39,177 bases of DNA from Saccharopolyspora_D taberi (GCF_039534165.1 NZ_BAAAUX010000021.1:1-39177); one strand, 5' to 3'; positions 1 to 8,866 are shown, counted from the first letter of the stretch. Made by a program: numbers and translations. The notes: generated from the sequence alone by a model not told the origin.

Positions 1-1954
1 GCTCCACCAGCTGGTCGGCACTGGGCACCGACATCGCCGCGGGCTGCGCCGGGCGGCTGCGCCCGCGCACCCGCCGCCCGCTCGACCGCAGGTCGAGCAC
101 CTGCCCGTCCGGGCCCTCGGCCGCCGGGGCGAACCCGGCCGCCCGCAGCCCGTCCACCACCTCGGCCAGCGGCAGCGGGCTGACCAGCACGGTCGGCGCG
201 ATCCGGCGCAGTTCCAGCTCGCCGACGGCGGCGTTGGCCAGCACCTCGGCCAGCAGCACCGGGTCGTCGCAGCGCAGGAACGCCGACGCGGTCCCGGCGC
301 GGAGCCTGCCGTGCCTGCGGGCGACGTCGTCGATCAGGTAGGTCAGCGACTGCGGGACCGGGGTCCGCGAGCGGGTGCGGAACAGCGCGTGCAGGTCGTC
401 GGCGGTGCGCCCGGCGTCGAGGGCGCGGCGGACGCTGCCCTCGCTCACGCGGTAGACGGTGGCGCCACCGGCGGACTCGACGTCGGCGACGAGCTTCATG
501 TCCGCGGCCAGGTCGGGTTCGAGCCTGCCGGGGGCGACCACGGTCAGGTCGGCCTGCACCAGCACGTGGTCGAGCGCTTCGGGCAGCGCCACGTGTCGGG
601 CGGCCTCGGCCGGGCCGTCGGCGAGCAGCACCCGCCCGGCGGTGGACAGCGCGCCGAGGGCCGTGATGCCCAGCGCGTCGGCTTCTGCGAGCGTCCAGCG
701 CACCAGGTCGTCGCGCAGCCTGCCGCCCTTGCGCGGCGCGCGCCAGGCGAGCACCGCGGCGAGGTCGTCGGGGGAGCGCACGCCGTGGTCGGAGGGCAGC
801 TCGTCGAGCACGTCGAGGATCCGCCGCCGGTCGCGCGGTGCCAGCGGGCGCCGCAGCTCCTCGGAGAGCGGCCCGAGCAGGCGGTCCTTCTCGTCGCGGG
901 CGCCGATGAGGCCGGGCAGCCGGGGCAGCGCCAGCCACGCCCGCGCCAGCACCGACCAGCGGGTCTCGGGCATCGACGCCAGCCAGCTGTCGGACTGGTA
1001 GGTCGGCACCCACTGCGGGGCGGCGTCCTCGCTCGCGGCGATCAGCCCGGCGGCGACCGCGACCTCGGCGATCAGCCCGGCCCTGGTCTCGTCGATCTCG
1101 ATCGTCCTCGCGGTGCGGCGCACCTCCCTGACCCCGACACCGCCGGACTTCAGCACGTCGGGCGGGTCCTCGCCCCAGGATTCGAGCAGCAGCTCGACGT
1201 GGCGCAGCAGCTCCAGCACCTCGCCCGCGGCGGTCGAGTCGATCGAGTCCCGACCGCGCTCGACCAGGTCGAGCAGGGGTTCCTCCGGTTCGACCGCGCC
1301 CATCGGGTGGTCGCCGCGGACCGCGAACGCCAGCTGCCGGGGCAGCTCGACGGTCTGGGCGTCGCGGCGCAGCAGCAGCCCCCTGGCCAGCAGCCGCTGG
1401 ACCGGGTTGGCCGCCTGCTCCAGCGGGACCTGCTTGCCCGCGTCCTTGGTCTGCCCGATCGGGGAGCCACCGGCGAGCCGGGCGACCAGGCCCTGCTCCT
1501 CCTCGTCGAGGTCGGCGAGCACGGCCTTGGCCTGCGCCTCGGTGAGGTGCTCGGCCGGGCGGCCGAGCCCGGCGGGGAAGGTCGGCAGCGCCTCCCGCAC
1601 GGCGGGCGCGATCGCCAGCTCCGCCTCGTCGCCCCACACCAGCGCGCGGGCCCGCAGCCCGTCGACCGCACTGCGCGCCCGCTCGACGGTCACGTCGCGG
1701 CCGAGCAGGTCGGCGACGGCGCTGAGGGAGGTCGGCGCGGCGTCGGCGTCCAGCAGCACCAGCGCTTCGAGCGTCGACAGGGCGAAGGCGTCCAGGTCCT
1801 CGCAGGCCCGGGCCACCGACGACCGGACTCCCGCGCGGGTCGCCAGCACGGCGCTGTCCGCGGGCGGCGGGGTGGCCAGGTCGGGCCGTGCGCGCAGCAG
1901 CGCGACAAGTTCTTCGTCGCTGCGTTCACGCAGCCAGTCGGCGAGTGCAGGCAT
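1..1954 (-). CDS. Helicase-associated (XPB/Ssl2 N-terminal-like) protein, C-terminus outside window
   Basis: Reading from ATG 1954 down to the window edge gives about 651 codons without a stop, so the C-terminus is missing. The protein starts MPALADWLRERSDEELVALL and continues with Leu/Ala-rich helical repeats. This matches my memory of the actinobacterial family of M. tuberculosis Rv0862c, annotated as a helicase C-terminal/XPB-N domain protein next to the XPB helicase gene. I see no Walker motifs in the visible part, so it is probably an accessory domain protein rather than a complete helicase. There is no Shine-Dalgarno sequence. A TATCGT hexamer ends 7 nt before the ATG, suggesting leaderless expression. 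The family call rests on N-terminal resemblance and on synteny with the moa/rpfA genes. Opposite-strand ORFs here are codon-bias shadows. Confidence 0.75.
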   Translation of the reverse strand, partial: MPALADWLRERSDEELVALLRARPDLATPPPADSAVLATRAGVRSSVARACEDLDAFALSTLEALVLLDADAAPTSLSAVADLLGRDVTVERARSAVDGLRARALVWGDEAELAIAPAVREALPTFPAGLGRPAEHLTEAQAKAVLADLDEEEQGLVARLAGGSPIGQTKDAGKQVPLEQAANPVQRLLARGLLLRRDAQTVELPRQLAFAVRGDHPMGAVEPEEPLLDLVERGRDSIDSTAAGEVLELLRHVELLLESWGEDPPDVLKSGGVGVREVRRTARTIEIDETRAGLIAEVAVAAGLIAASEDAAPQWVPTYQSDSWLASMPETRWSVLARAWLALPRLPGLIGARDEKDRLLGPLSEELRRPLAPRDRRRILDVLDELPSDHGVRSPDDLAAVLAWRAPRKGGRLRDDLVRWTLAEADALGITALGALSTAGRVLLADGPAEAARHVALPEALDHVLVQADLTVVAPGRLEPDLAADMKLVADVESAGGATVYRVSEGSVRRALDAGRTADDLHALFRTRSRTPVPQSLTYLIDDVARRHGRLRAGTASAFLRCDDPVLLAEVLANAAVGELELRRIAPTVLVSPLPLAEVVDGLRAAGFAPAAEGPDGQVLDLRSSGRRVRGRSRPAQPAAMSVPSADQLVE

Positions 1955-1961
1955 CCCCGCA

Positions 1962-1967
1962 ACGATA
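1962..1967 (-). promoter_or_regulatory. -10 hexamer TATCGT, leaderless promoter
   Basis: TATCGT fits TANNNT and ends 7 nt before ATG 1954. Transcription would then begin at or beside the start codon. No -35 was assigned. Confidence 0.45.
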
Positions 1968-2125
1968 CCGAGCGCGGGGCCGTCGGCGGTCCTCGTTGTG
2001 ACGCCGTGACCGGGGCCCTTTGCCTTGCGTTGTTCGCGGTGTGTCTCGCGCTACCCATGGGTGAGACGGGCAGGCGCATCCGGCAAACTGGATGCGCAAG
2101 GTGCCGAGTGGTCAGGAGGAACGAC

Positions 2126-2311
2126 GTGGCCGGCAAGACCAAGAAGGACCGGATCGACCCCGCGTGGCCGAAGGTCGCCGACGGCGAGCACCCGGTCACC
2201 GAACTGCTCACCGACAAGCAGGGCGCGCTGTCGCCGTTCGGCGACACCAGCTTCCCGCTGGCCGCGGACGCCGTTCCGTACTCCCACCCGGTCACGAAGA
2301 TCAACAAGTAG
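2126..2311 (+). CDS. Small conserved-looking protein, 61 aa, unknown function
   Basis: GTG 2126 has an AGGAGG ribosome binding site at 2114-2119 with 6 nt spacing, and this fixes the start. The longer open frame upstream is the shadow of the helicase-associated gene. The product begins MAGKTKKDRIDPAWPKVADG and ends PVTKINK. It is hydrophilic, has no membrane segment or cysteine, and is basic at both ends with an acidic centre. It lies between the helicase-associated gene and the malic enzyme, the place where M. tuberculosis has Rv0863, but I cannot show homology. A strong terminator follows it. Function unknown. Confidence 0.75.
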   Translation: MAGKTKKDRIDPAWPKVADGEHPVTELLTDKQGALSPFGDTSFPLAADAVPYSHPVTKINK

Positions 2312-2367
2312 TCCCAGGGCTGACGATCAGCCCAGGGCCGGTGATCAGCGCGGTTCCTCCGCGTGCG

Positions 2368-2391
2368 GGCGTCCCACTCCGGTGGGACGCC
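2368..2391 (+). terminator. Intrinsic terminator after the 61-aa gene
   Basis: A perfect 10-bp stem (GGCGTCCCAC / GTGGGACGCC) with a TCCG loop is followed by TTTCTGCTT. It sits 57 nt after the stop at 2311. The remainder of the 336-nt gap (2312-2647) shows no further gene. It probably carries the malic enzyme promoter, but I could not assign hexamers. Confidence 0.8.
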
Positions 2392-2647
2392 TTTCTGCTT
2401 GGCGGGGCGGCCCATTGGGTGGCGGAGTGTGACTTCGCGTTCAACGTTTTGTCAAGGCCCGGGTGCCGGTAGTCGGCCCGGAGATGGCTCACACTTGGGA
2501 AAGTTCTAGGATTTTTCGTGCCGGGTGAACTTCGGTCGCTTTAGAAGTCCGCAGGGGCTTCACCCCGGATAGGTGATCTGCTTCGACCACCAGGTCAGGC
2601 GCGTCGCCCGGCCAAGTCCATAGATCGTCTTGCGACAGGGGTGTGCC

Positions 2648-4090
<1,443 letters not shown>

Positions 4091-4099
4091 CCCGAGCTC

Positions 4100-4105
4100 T
4101 ACGCT
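4100..4105 (+). promoter_or_regulatory. -10 hexamer TACGCT for moaC, leaderless
   Basis: TACGCT is followed by exactly 6 nt and then ATG 4112. A GGAGG at 4106-4110 lies only 1 nt from the ATG, too close to act as a ribosome binding site, which favours leaderless initiation. Confidence 0.55.
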
Positions 4106-4111
4106 GGAGGC

Positions 4112-4591
4112 ATGGCGCAGAGCGATCTCACGCACGTCGACGAAGCGGGCGCGGCCCGCATGGTCGACGTGTCGGAAAAGCAGGTGACCGCCCGGACGGC
4201 GGTGGCGAGCGGGGTGCTGCGCACCACCGCCGAGGTCATCGCCCTCCTGCGGCGGGACGGCCTGCCCAAGGGGGACGCGCTCGCGACCGCCCGGATCGCG
4301 GGCATCATGGCCGCCAAGCGGACCCCGGACCTGATCCCGCTGTGCCACCCGATCGCGCTGTCCGGCGTCAAGGTCGACCTGGAGCCGGGCGAGGCGGAGG
4401 TGCGGATCACCGCCACCGTGCGCACGACCGACCGCACCGGTGTCGAGATGGAGGCGCTGACCGCGGTCACCGGCGCCGGGCTCGCGCTGCACGACATGAT
4501 CAAGGCCGTCGATCCGGCCGCGGTGCTCGACGCGGTGCGCGTCGAGCGCAAGGAGGGCGGCAAGACCGGCACCTGGGTCCGCGAAGTCTGA
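4112..4591 (+). CDS. moaC: Cyclic pyranopterin monophosphate synthase MoaC
   Basis: 159 residues, the usual MoaC length. It acts with MoaA to turn GTP into cyclic pyranopterin monophosphate, the first step of molybdenum cofactor synthesis, in the cytosol. Family signatures are clear: LTHVDEAGAARMVDVS at the N-terminus, GIMAAKRTPDLIPLCHPI (about 67-84), GVEMEALTAVTGAGLALHDMIKA with the active-site lysine near the end of that block, and a C-terminal GGKTGTW. It is the first of the forward Moco genes; the mog-moaE fusion starts 20 nt downstream. The start is supported by the N-terminal family block and by the TANNNT hexamer 6 nt upstream. Confidence 0.97.
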   Translation: MAQSDLTHVDEAGAARMVDVSEKQVTARTAVASGVLRTTAEVIALLRRDGLPKGDALATARIAGIMAAKRTPDLIPLCHPIALSGVKVDLEPGEAEVRITATVRTTDRTGVEMEALTAVTGAGLALHDMIKAVDPAAVLDAVRVERKEGGKTGTWVREV

Positions 4592-4610
4592 ATCGCAGGG
4601 GAGAAGCTCC

Positions 4611-5525
4611 ATGACGCGCACAGCTCGCGTGGTCGCGGCGTCGAACCGGGCCGCCGCCGGTGTCTACGAGGACAGGACGGGCCCGGTGATCGTCGAATGG
4701 CTGCGCTCGCGCGGCTACGCCGTGACCGGGCCCGCGGTGGTCCCCGACGGTGATCCGGTGGGGGAGGAACTGCGCCGCGCGGTCGCCGACGGCGTCGACG
4801 TCGTGATCACCACCGGCGGCACCGGGATCAACCCCACCGACCGCACGCCCGAGGTCACCGCCGACGTCCTCGACTACCCGATCCCGGGCCTGGCCGAGGC
4901 GATCCGCCAGGCCGGGCTGCCGAAGGTGCCCACGGCGGTCCTCTCGCGCGGTCTCGCCGGCGTGGGAGGCCGGACCCTGATCGTGAACCTCCCCGGCTCC
5001 CGCGGTGGCGTCCAGGACGGTCTCGGCGTGCTGGACGGCGTCCTCGACCACGCGGTGGACCAGCTCCACGGCGGTGACCACGAGCGCCCGGTGCACGAAC
5101 CGGCCGCCGTGCTGCGGGCCGACGTCGTCGACGAGCCGCTGAGCGTGGAGGAACTGGCGAAGCTGGTCGAGCACAACGCGGCCGGGGCGGTCGTCACCTT
5201 CGGCGGCGTGGTCCGCGACCACGACGGCGGGCGCGGGGTCCAGGAGCTGGAGTACACCGGCCACCCGTCCGCGAACGCGGTCATCGCCGAGGTGGCCGGC
5301 GAGATCGCCGCCCGGTTCGAGGGCGTGCGAGCTCTCGCGGTGGCGCACCGGATCGGCCTGCTCGGCATCGGTGACGTGGCCCTGGCGTGCGCGGTGGCCG
5401 CCGAGCACCGCAAGCAGGCGTTCACCGCCTGCGCGGAACTCGTGGACGAGGTCAAGCGCAGGCTGCCGATCTGGAAGCGCCAGGTCTTCGACGACAACAC
5501 CGAGGAATGGGTCAACTGCCCGTAG
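4611..5525 (+). CDS. moaE: Fused molybdopterin adenylyltransferase (Mog/MoaB) and MPT synthase large subunit (MoaE)
   Basis: 304 residues made of two Moco enzymes. Residues about 1-155 are Mog/MoaB-like (VVITTGGTGINPTDRTPEV; LIVNLPGSRGGVQDGLGVL) and would adenylylate molybdopterin before metal insertion. Residues about 165-304 are MoaE (GAVVTFGGVVRDHDGG; VAHRIGLLGIGDVALA; LPIWKRQVF with the conserved lysine), the large subunit of MPT synthase that receives sulfur from MoaD. M. tuberculosis encodes these as separate neighbours, mog and moaE2. ATG 4611 has AGGGGAG at 4597-4603 (7 nt spacing). The joint at about 150-165 is Asp/His/Glu-rich and contains no internal start with a good ribosome binding site, so this looks like a genuine fusion. 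A strong terminator follows. Confidence 0.95.
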   Translation: MTRTARVVAASNRAAAGVYEDRTGPVIVEWLRSRGYAVTGPAVVPDGDPVGEELRRAVADGVDVVITTGGTGINPTDRTPEVTADVLDYPIPGLAEAIRQAGLPKVPTAVLSRGLAGVGGRTLIVNLPGSRGGVQDGLGVLDGVLDHAVDQLHGGDHERPVHEPAAVLRADVVDEPLSVEELAKLVEHNAAGAVVTFGGVVRDHDGGRGVQELEYTGHPSANAVIAEVAGEIAARFEGVRALAVAHRIGLLGIGDVALACAVAAEHRKQAFTACAELVDEVKRRLPIWKRQVFDDNTEEWVNCP

Positions 5526-5543
5526 CGCGGGCCCGGATGTGAC

Positions 5544-5578
5544 GGAACCCCACCGCTGGGGGCTGGCGGTGGGGTTCC
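5544..5578. terminator. Bidirectional hairpin between mog-moaE and rpfA
   Basis: A 13-bp perfect stem (GGAACCCCACCGC / GCGGTGGGGTTCC) with a 9-nt loop sits between two convergent genes, so it can end both transcripts. Confidence 0.8.
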
Positions 5579-5659
5579 GAGTTCTTGCGGGCGGGCCGCG
5601 TCAGCATTCGGGGAGCTGACGCGGCCGCGCTCCTTCCCGGTCGCTGCGACCGGGACAGA

Positions 5660-6265
5660 TCACTTGATGTCGAGCTTCTGCCCGGGGAAGATCAGGTTCG
5701 GGTCCTTCAGGACATCGGTGTTGCGCTCGAAGATGTCCTTGTAGTCGACGCCGAACTTCTCACCGATCTTGCCCAGCGTGTCGCCGGCCTGGACCGTGTA
5801 GTCCGCACCGTTCGACTGCACCGTGCTGCGGGTGGTCGTCTTGGTGGTCTGGGTCTTGGTCGTCGGCTTCGTCTGGGTCTTGGTCTGGGTCTTGGTGCTG
5901 CCGCTGGTCCAGTTCAGCTTGGCGCTGCAGCCCGGCCAGGCGTTCTTGCCCTGGCTGGCCAGGACCTTCTCCGCGACGGCGATCTGCTGCTCGCGGGTGG
6001 CGTCCTTGGCGTTGGCGGCGTACTGGGTGCCGCCGTAGGCCGCCCAGGTCGACGGCGTGAACTGCAGGCCGCCGGAGAAGCCGTTGCCCGTGTTGGCGCT
6101 CCAGTTGCCGCTGCTCTCGCACTGCGCGAGGGCGTCCCAGTTCGCGGCGTTGGCGGGCGCGGCGATCGCGAGCGGAGTCGCGATGACAGCGCCGGCGACG
6201 GCGATCCGGGCAGCGGTGCGGGCGGTATTCGACGGCTTGCGGTGCTTGCCGGTGTAGCGAGCCAT
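5660..6265 (-). CDS. rpfA: Resuscitation-promoting factor, RpfA-like, with LysM
   Basis: 201 residues. It is a secreted muralytic enzyme that cleaves peptidoglycan and promotes growth resumption. A signal peptide covers about residues 1-40 (hydrophobic IAVAGAVIATPLAIAAPANA, cleavage after ANA). The Rpf transglycosylase fold follows directly (ANWDALAQCESSGNW), with catalytic Glu50 and a Cys49-Cys pair closing near WPGCS. A Thr/Lys/Gln-rich linker (about 118-148) leads to a C-terminal LysM domain (YTVQAGDTLGKIGEKFGVDY...LIFPGQKLDI). ATG 6265 has GGAGAGAGGG upstream. The 5' leader carries a c-di-AMP riboswitch, and a CRP-type site lies upstream of that. Its position among Moco genes matches M. 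tuberculosis rpfA (Rv0867c). Confidence 0.95.
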   Translation of the reverse strand: MARYTGKHRKPSNTARTAARIAVAGAVIATPLAIAAPANAANWDALAQCESSGNWSANTGNGFSGGLQFTPSTWAAYGGTQYAANAKDATREQQIAVAEKVLASQGKNAWPGCSAKLNWTSGSTKTQTKTQTKPTTKTQTTKTTTRSTVQSNGADYTVQAGDTLGKIGEKFGVDYKDIFERNTDVLKDPNLIFPGQKLDIK

Positions 6266-6281
6266 GTCCCTCTCTCCTGCC

Positions 6282-6445
6282 GCGCCTGCGAAGTGAGCTG
6301 TCGGGTTCGGGCTGAGAGGCAGCCCGGCCGGTTCGGCGAACCGGCTTCACCCCTAGGGCGTTCGGGGCGCCCAGTGGTGGTTCCCCCGCCCCTGTCCGGT
6401 GTGTTCGTTTCGGGGTCCGGAAGCCCGCCGGACAGGGTTCGGCGC
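6282..6445 (-). promoter_or_regulatory. ydaO/yuaA c-di-AMP riboswitch in the rpfA leader
   Basis: Read on the minus strand, the leader shows the conserved blocks in order: GCGCCGAACC (5' side of P1), a long hairpin CCCTGTCCGG / CCGGACAGGG, GCGGGGGAACCACC, TAGGGGTGAAGCCGG, CAGCCCGAACCCGACAGCT, then TTCGCAGGCGC closing P1 (GCGCC with GGCGC). GAGAGAGGGAC and the rpfA ATG follow. This is the signature of the ydaO class, which senses c-di-AMP and frequently precedes rpf/cell-wall hydrolase genes in actinobacteria. Ligand binding would be expected to lower rpfA expression. The ends are my estimate from P1 pairing. Confidence 0.9.
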
Positions 6446-6493
6446 TGCGGGCTTCCACTTTCGTTCGGTCGGTTCGGGGCCGACCGAGGAGCG

Positions 6494-6522
6494 ACACTAC
6501 GTAATCGCCGGAGCGATCGGAA
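6494..6522 (-). promoter_or_regulatory. Candidate rpfA promoter
   Basis: On the minus strand, TTCCGA (6522-6517), a 17-nt spacer and TAGTGT (6499-6494) give a possible -35/-10 pair upstream of the riboswitch. The -35 is weak, so this is tentative. Confidence 0.35.
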
Positions 6523-6533
6523 ATCTCCGCGTA

Positions 6534-6549
6534 TGTGACGGTGGTCACA
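6534..6549. promoter_or_regulatory. CRP/GlxR-type site TGTGAC-GGTG-GTCACA
   Basis: The 16-bp dyad has perfect 6-bp arms and exactly fits the TGTGA-N6-TCACA consensus of the CRP family. It lies upstream of rpfA, whose M. tuberculosis counterpart is a known CRP (Rv3676) target. Its centre would be about 54 nt upstream of the suggested start of transcription. Confidence 0.7.
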
Positions 6550-6785
6550 GTAACGCCGGGGTTCGGTAGTCCGATCCGAGGTATAGCTGCTGATCAGAGC
6601 GTCGTTATCAACTCGTGTCCGCGCCGATATCGATCACCGTCAGTGAGGCGTGGATCACCCCATTTCCGCCTTCGCAACGACTGCGCCGCCGCGCTGTAAC
6701 CGGGATGTGGGTTGCCGCAGGCGTGTGGGAGCCGTTCGGCGCTGCTAGCTGATCGTGTCCGAGCGCACACTGGTCGTGTCAATTT

Positions 6786-6814
6786 GCGATAGAAATCCGA
6801 CGCGTTTCTATCGC
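6786..6814. repeat. Perfect 10-bp inverted repeat GCGATAGAAA / TTTCTATCGC
   Basis: The two arms are exact reverse complements separated by 9 nt. It stands alone in the AT-richer non-coding island. No T-run follows, so an operator or a structured RNA is as likely as a terminator. Confidence 0.7.
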
Positions 6815-6845
6815 GCTGATCGACCGCGCGGAAGGGCTCACCCGG

Positions 6846-6860
6846 AGACCTCCGAGGTCT
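6846..6860. repeat. 15-bp palindrome AGACCTC-C-GAGGTCT
   Basis: Perfect 7-bp arms around a single central base, 32 nt from the 10-bp inverted repeat. It has the shape of a homodimeric regulator site; no regulator is assigned. Confidence 0.5.
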
Positions 6861-6943
6861 TCCGGCGAGGGGGAAGCACTGTTCGAACACCCTCCGAAAT
6901 CACTCGGATGAGCTATGACGACACGCCGGGGCATGTTGTATAT

Positions 6944-6961
6944 ACGCGCGCCTGCGCGCGT
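6944..6961. repeat. 7-bp dyad ACGCGCG-CCTG-CGCGCGT flanked by TATAT
   Basis: Perfect 7-bp arms with a 4-nt loop; an alternating pyrimidine-purine tract follows TATAT. Could extrude as a hairpin. No adjacent gene explains it. Confidence 0.45.
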
Positions 6962-7329
6962 GCAGATAGATAAGGACAAGGCCCGGCGGGAGTCAGCCGG
7001 CGGCGAACAGCCGGGGGCGGTCGGGGTGAGGTTCCGGCGGCGGTGAGGCGGCGCTGTGAGCAGCGGAAACGGGCGTGCGGCACGTCGGCCGCCGACGAGC
7101 GGGAGCGGCTCAGGCGGCGGCGACGGGTGAGTGAAGCTCAGGCGGTGTTGGCCGACATGTGGTGGCTCAGGCGGAGAGGCAGCAGGCGGGGCTCGAGCGC
7201 CAGCCCGCGCGCGACAGGCGGACTGGAACGCCGGTGCGCGTCCCCGGGCTGCGGCTCAAGTGCAAGTGCCCACGCTGTGACCAGGCGCGATCCAGGTTCC
7301 AGCCGCCCGCCCGACCTGCGGCTCAAGCG

Positions 7330-7424
7330 CCACCGCGCAGCTCAGGCTCCACCGCACAGCCCAGGATCCACCGCATAGTCCAGGCCTCATCGCCCAGCCC
7401 AGGCCCCGCCGCGCAGCCCAGGCC
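7330..7424. repeat. 19-bp tandem repeat, 5 degenerate copies
   Basis: Units begin at 7330, 7349, 7368, 7387 and 7406, each 19 bp, e.g. CCACCGCACAGCCCAGGAT and CCGCCGCGCAGCCCAGGCC. A partial sixth copy follows. It lies about 97 nt beyond the moaD stop codon. The core CAGCCCAGGCC resembles cores of the repeats near cspB and between modA and modB. Confidence 0.75.
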
Positions 7425-7520
7425 TCATCGCGCCCGCCCCGAGCCTCCGGCTCGGCCCCGGCTCGGGCGCCCGCAACCAGCCGTCCCACGGCGAAAGCCC
7501 ACGAGCGACCCCAGCCCGGC

Positions 7521-7805
7521 TCAGCCCCCGGCGAAAGGCGGCAGCACGTCGAGTTCGGCGCCGTCGCTGACCTCGACGGAACGGTCCCGCACGGCCAGCC
7601 CGTCCAGCAGGAAGCTGCACGCGGGCACGACCTTCGCCAGCCGCTCCCCGTGCTTGCTGAGCACCGCGTCGATGACGTCCGACGCGCGCGGCGCGCCGTC
7701 GCCGGAGCGCATCACCACCACGGTCTCTTCCGCGATGCCCGCCGCGGCCCGCGCCCCCGCGAAGTACCGCACCTTGACGCCGACCTGCTCGTGCACGGCG
7801 CTCAT
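7521..7805 (-). CDS. moaD: MoaD, sulfur-carrier subunit of MPT synthase
   Basis: 94 residues with the ubiquitin-like MoaD/ThiS pattern (VKVRYFAGARAAAG near the N-terminus, DGAELDVLPPFAGG at the end). The terminal Gly-Gly is where adenylation and thiocarboxylation occur; the thiocarboxylate donates sulfur to make molybdopterin with MoaE. ATG 7805 overlaps the moaA stop by 4 nt (ATGA), indicating translational coupling and one transcript moaA-moaD. The MoaE partner is fused to Mog at 4611-5525 on the other strand. Confidence 0.95.
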   Translation of the reverse strand: MSAVHEQVGVKVRYFAGARAAAGIAEETVVVMRSGDGAPRASDVIDAVLSKHGERLAKVVPACSFLLDGLAVRDRSVEVSDGAELDVLPPFAGG

Positions 7806-8860
7806 CCTCCGATCGCGCTCATCGGGCGCGACGGCTGGGCGAAGCCGTCGCCGTCCACGCCGTGCCCGGCGGCCTTCGCCCACATCGTCTCCTGCCACAG
7901 CCGGACCAGGTCCTCGTCCGCCGCCCCGGCGCGCATCGGCCCGCGCAGGTCGGTCTCGGTCGTCGAGAACAGGCACGACCGGAGCTGGCCGTCCGCGGTG
8001 AGCCGGGTGCGGTCGCAGGCCGCGCAGAACGGCCGGGTGACCGAGCCGATCACGCCGACCGTCGCCGGCCCGCCGTCGACCAGCCACCGCTCCGCCGGGG
8101 CCGACCCGCGCTCCGCGCTGTGCGGGGTCAGCGAGAACTCCGCGCGCAGCATCTCCAGGATCTCGTCCGCGGTGACCATCTGGCCGCGGTCCCAGCCGTG
8201 CTGCGGGTCGAGCGGCATCTGCTCGATGAACCGCAGGTGGTAGTCGTGCTCCAGGCAGTAGCGCAGCAGGTCGCACGCCTCGTGCTCGTTGAGCCCGCGC
8301 ATCAGCACCGCGTTCACCTTGACCGGTTCGAGCCCCGCCGCCTTGGCCGCCTCCAGCCCGGACAGGACGTCGTCGAAGCGGTCCCGGCGGGTCAGCTCGC
8401 GGAACGTGTCGCGGTCGAGGGTGTCCAGCGAGACGTTGACCCGGTGCAGCCCCGCACTCCGGAGGTCGTCTGCGTAGCGGGCGAGGTTGATCCCGTTGGT
8501 CGTCAGCGAGGTCTTCGGCGCGGAGGGCAGCTGCGCGGTCGCGCCGACGATCTCGACGAGGTCCTGGCGCAGCAGCGGTTCGCCGCCGGTGAACCGGACG
8601 TTGGTGACGCCGAGCGTCTCCACCGCGATCCTGATCAGCCTGATCATCTCGCCGGTGTCGAGGAGCTCGGCCCGTTTCAGCCAGGGCAGGCCCTCGGCGG
8701 GCATGCAGTAGGTGCAGCGAAGGTTGCACTTGTCGATCAGCGACACCCGCAGGTCGGTGGCGACGCGGCCGAAGCGGTCCACCAGGTGCGGCGTGTCAGG
8801 GCGAGTCGAGACGTCGGTCGTGTGGGGCACGACCGGGATCCCCAGGTCCACCGCGGTCAC
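7802..8860 (-). CDS. moaA: GTP 3',8-cyclase MoaA (radical SAM)
   Basis: 352 residues. It rearranges GTP to 3',8-cyclo-GTP for MoaC. The radical SAM cluster motif CNLRCTYC gives Cys45, Cys49 and Cys52. FTGGEPLLR binds SAM. The second 4Fe-4S cluster motif near the C-terminus is CAACDRTRLTADGQLRSC (CX2CX13C). The C-terminus ends GG, which the family needs for activity. GTG 8860 lies 6 nt after TAGGGT, so a leaderless start is likely. The neighbouring HTH-TOBE/mod operon is divergent across a 184-nt gap, which may hold shared molybdenum control. moaD overlaps the 3' end by 4 nt. Confidence 0.97.
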   Translation of the reverse strand: MTAVDLGIPVVPHTTDVSTRPDTPHLVDRFGRVATDLRVSLIDKCNLRCTYCMPAEGLPWLKRAELLDTGEMIRLIRIAVETLGVTNVRFTGGEPLLRQDLVEIVGATAQLPSAPKTSLTTNGINLARYADDLRSAGLHRVNVSLDTLDRDTFRELTRRDRFDDVLSGLEAAKAAGLEPVKVNAVLMRGLNEHEACDLLRYCLEHDYHLRFIEQMPLDPQHGWDRGQMVTADEILEMLRAEFSLTPHSAERGSAPAERWLVDGGPATVGVIGSVTRPFCAACDRTRLTADGQLRSCLFSTTETDLRGPMRAGAADEDLVRLWQETMWAKAAGHGVDGDGFAQPSRPMSAIGG

Positions 8861-8866
8861 CAGTCG

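Larger units (their letters stand above)
6550..7520. other. Long non-coding interval between rpfA and moaD
   Basis: About 970 nt without a convincing gene. The part from about 6590 to 6990 is visibly less GC-rich than its surroundings and holds several dyads, listed separately. The part from about 7000 to 7520 is very GC-rich and holds a 19-bp tandem repeat. Short ORFs exist on both strands, but none has a family signature or a good ribosome binding site. Confidence 0.6.

Noticed and set aside
4106..4110. GGAGG as ribosome binding site of moaC
   Set aside because: Only 1 nt from the ATG; a leaderless start with TACGCT fits better.
7138..7489. Short ORFs over the 19-bp array
   Set aside because: Low-complexity Arg/Pro/Ala translations, no ribosome binding site, no motif.
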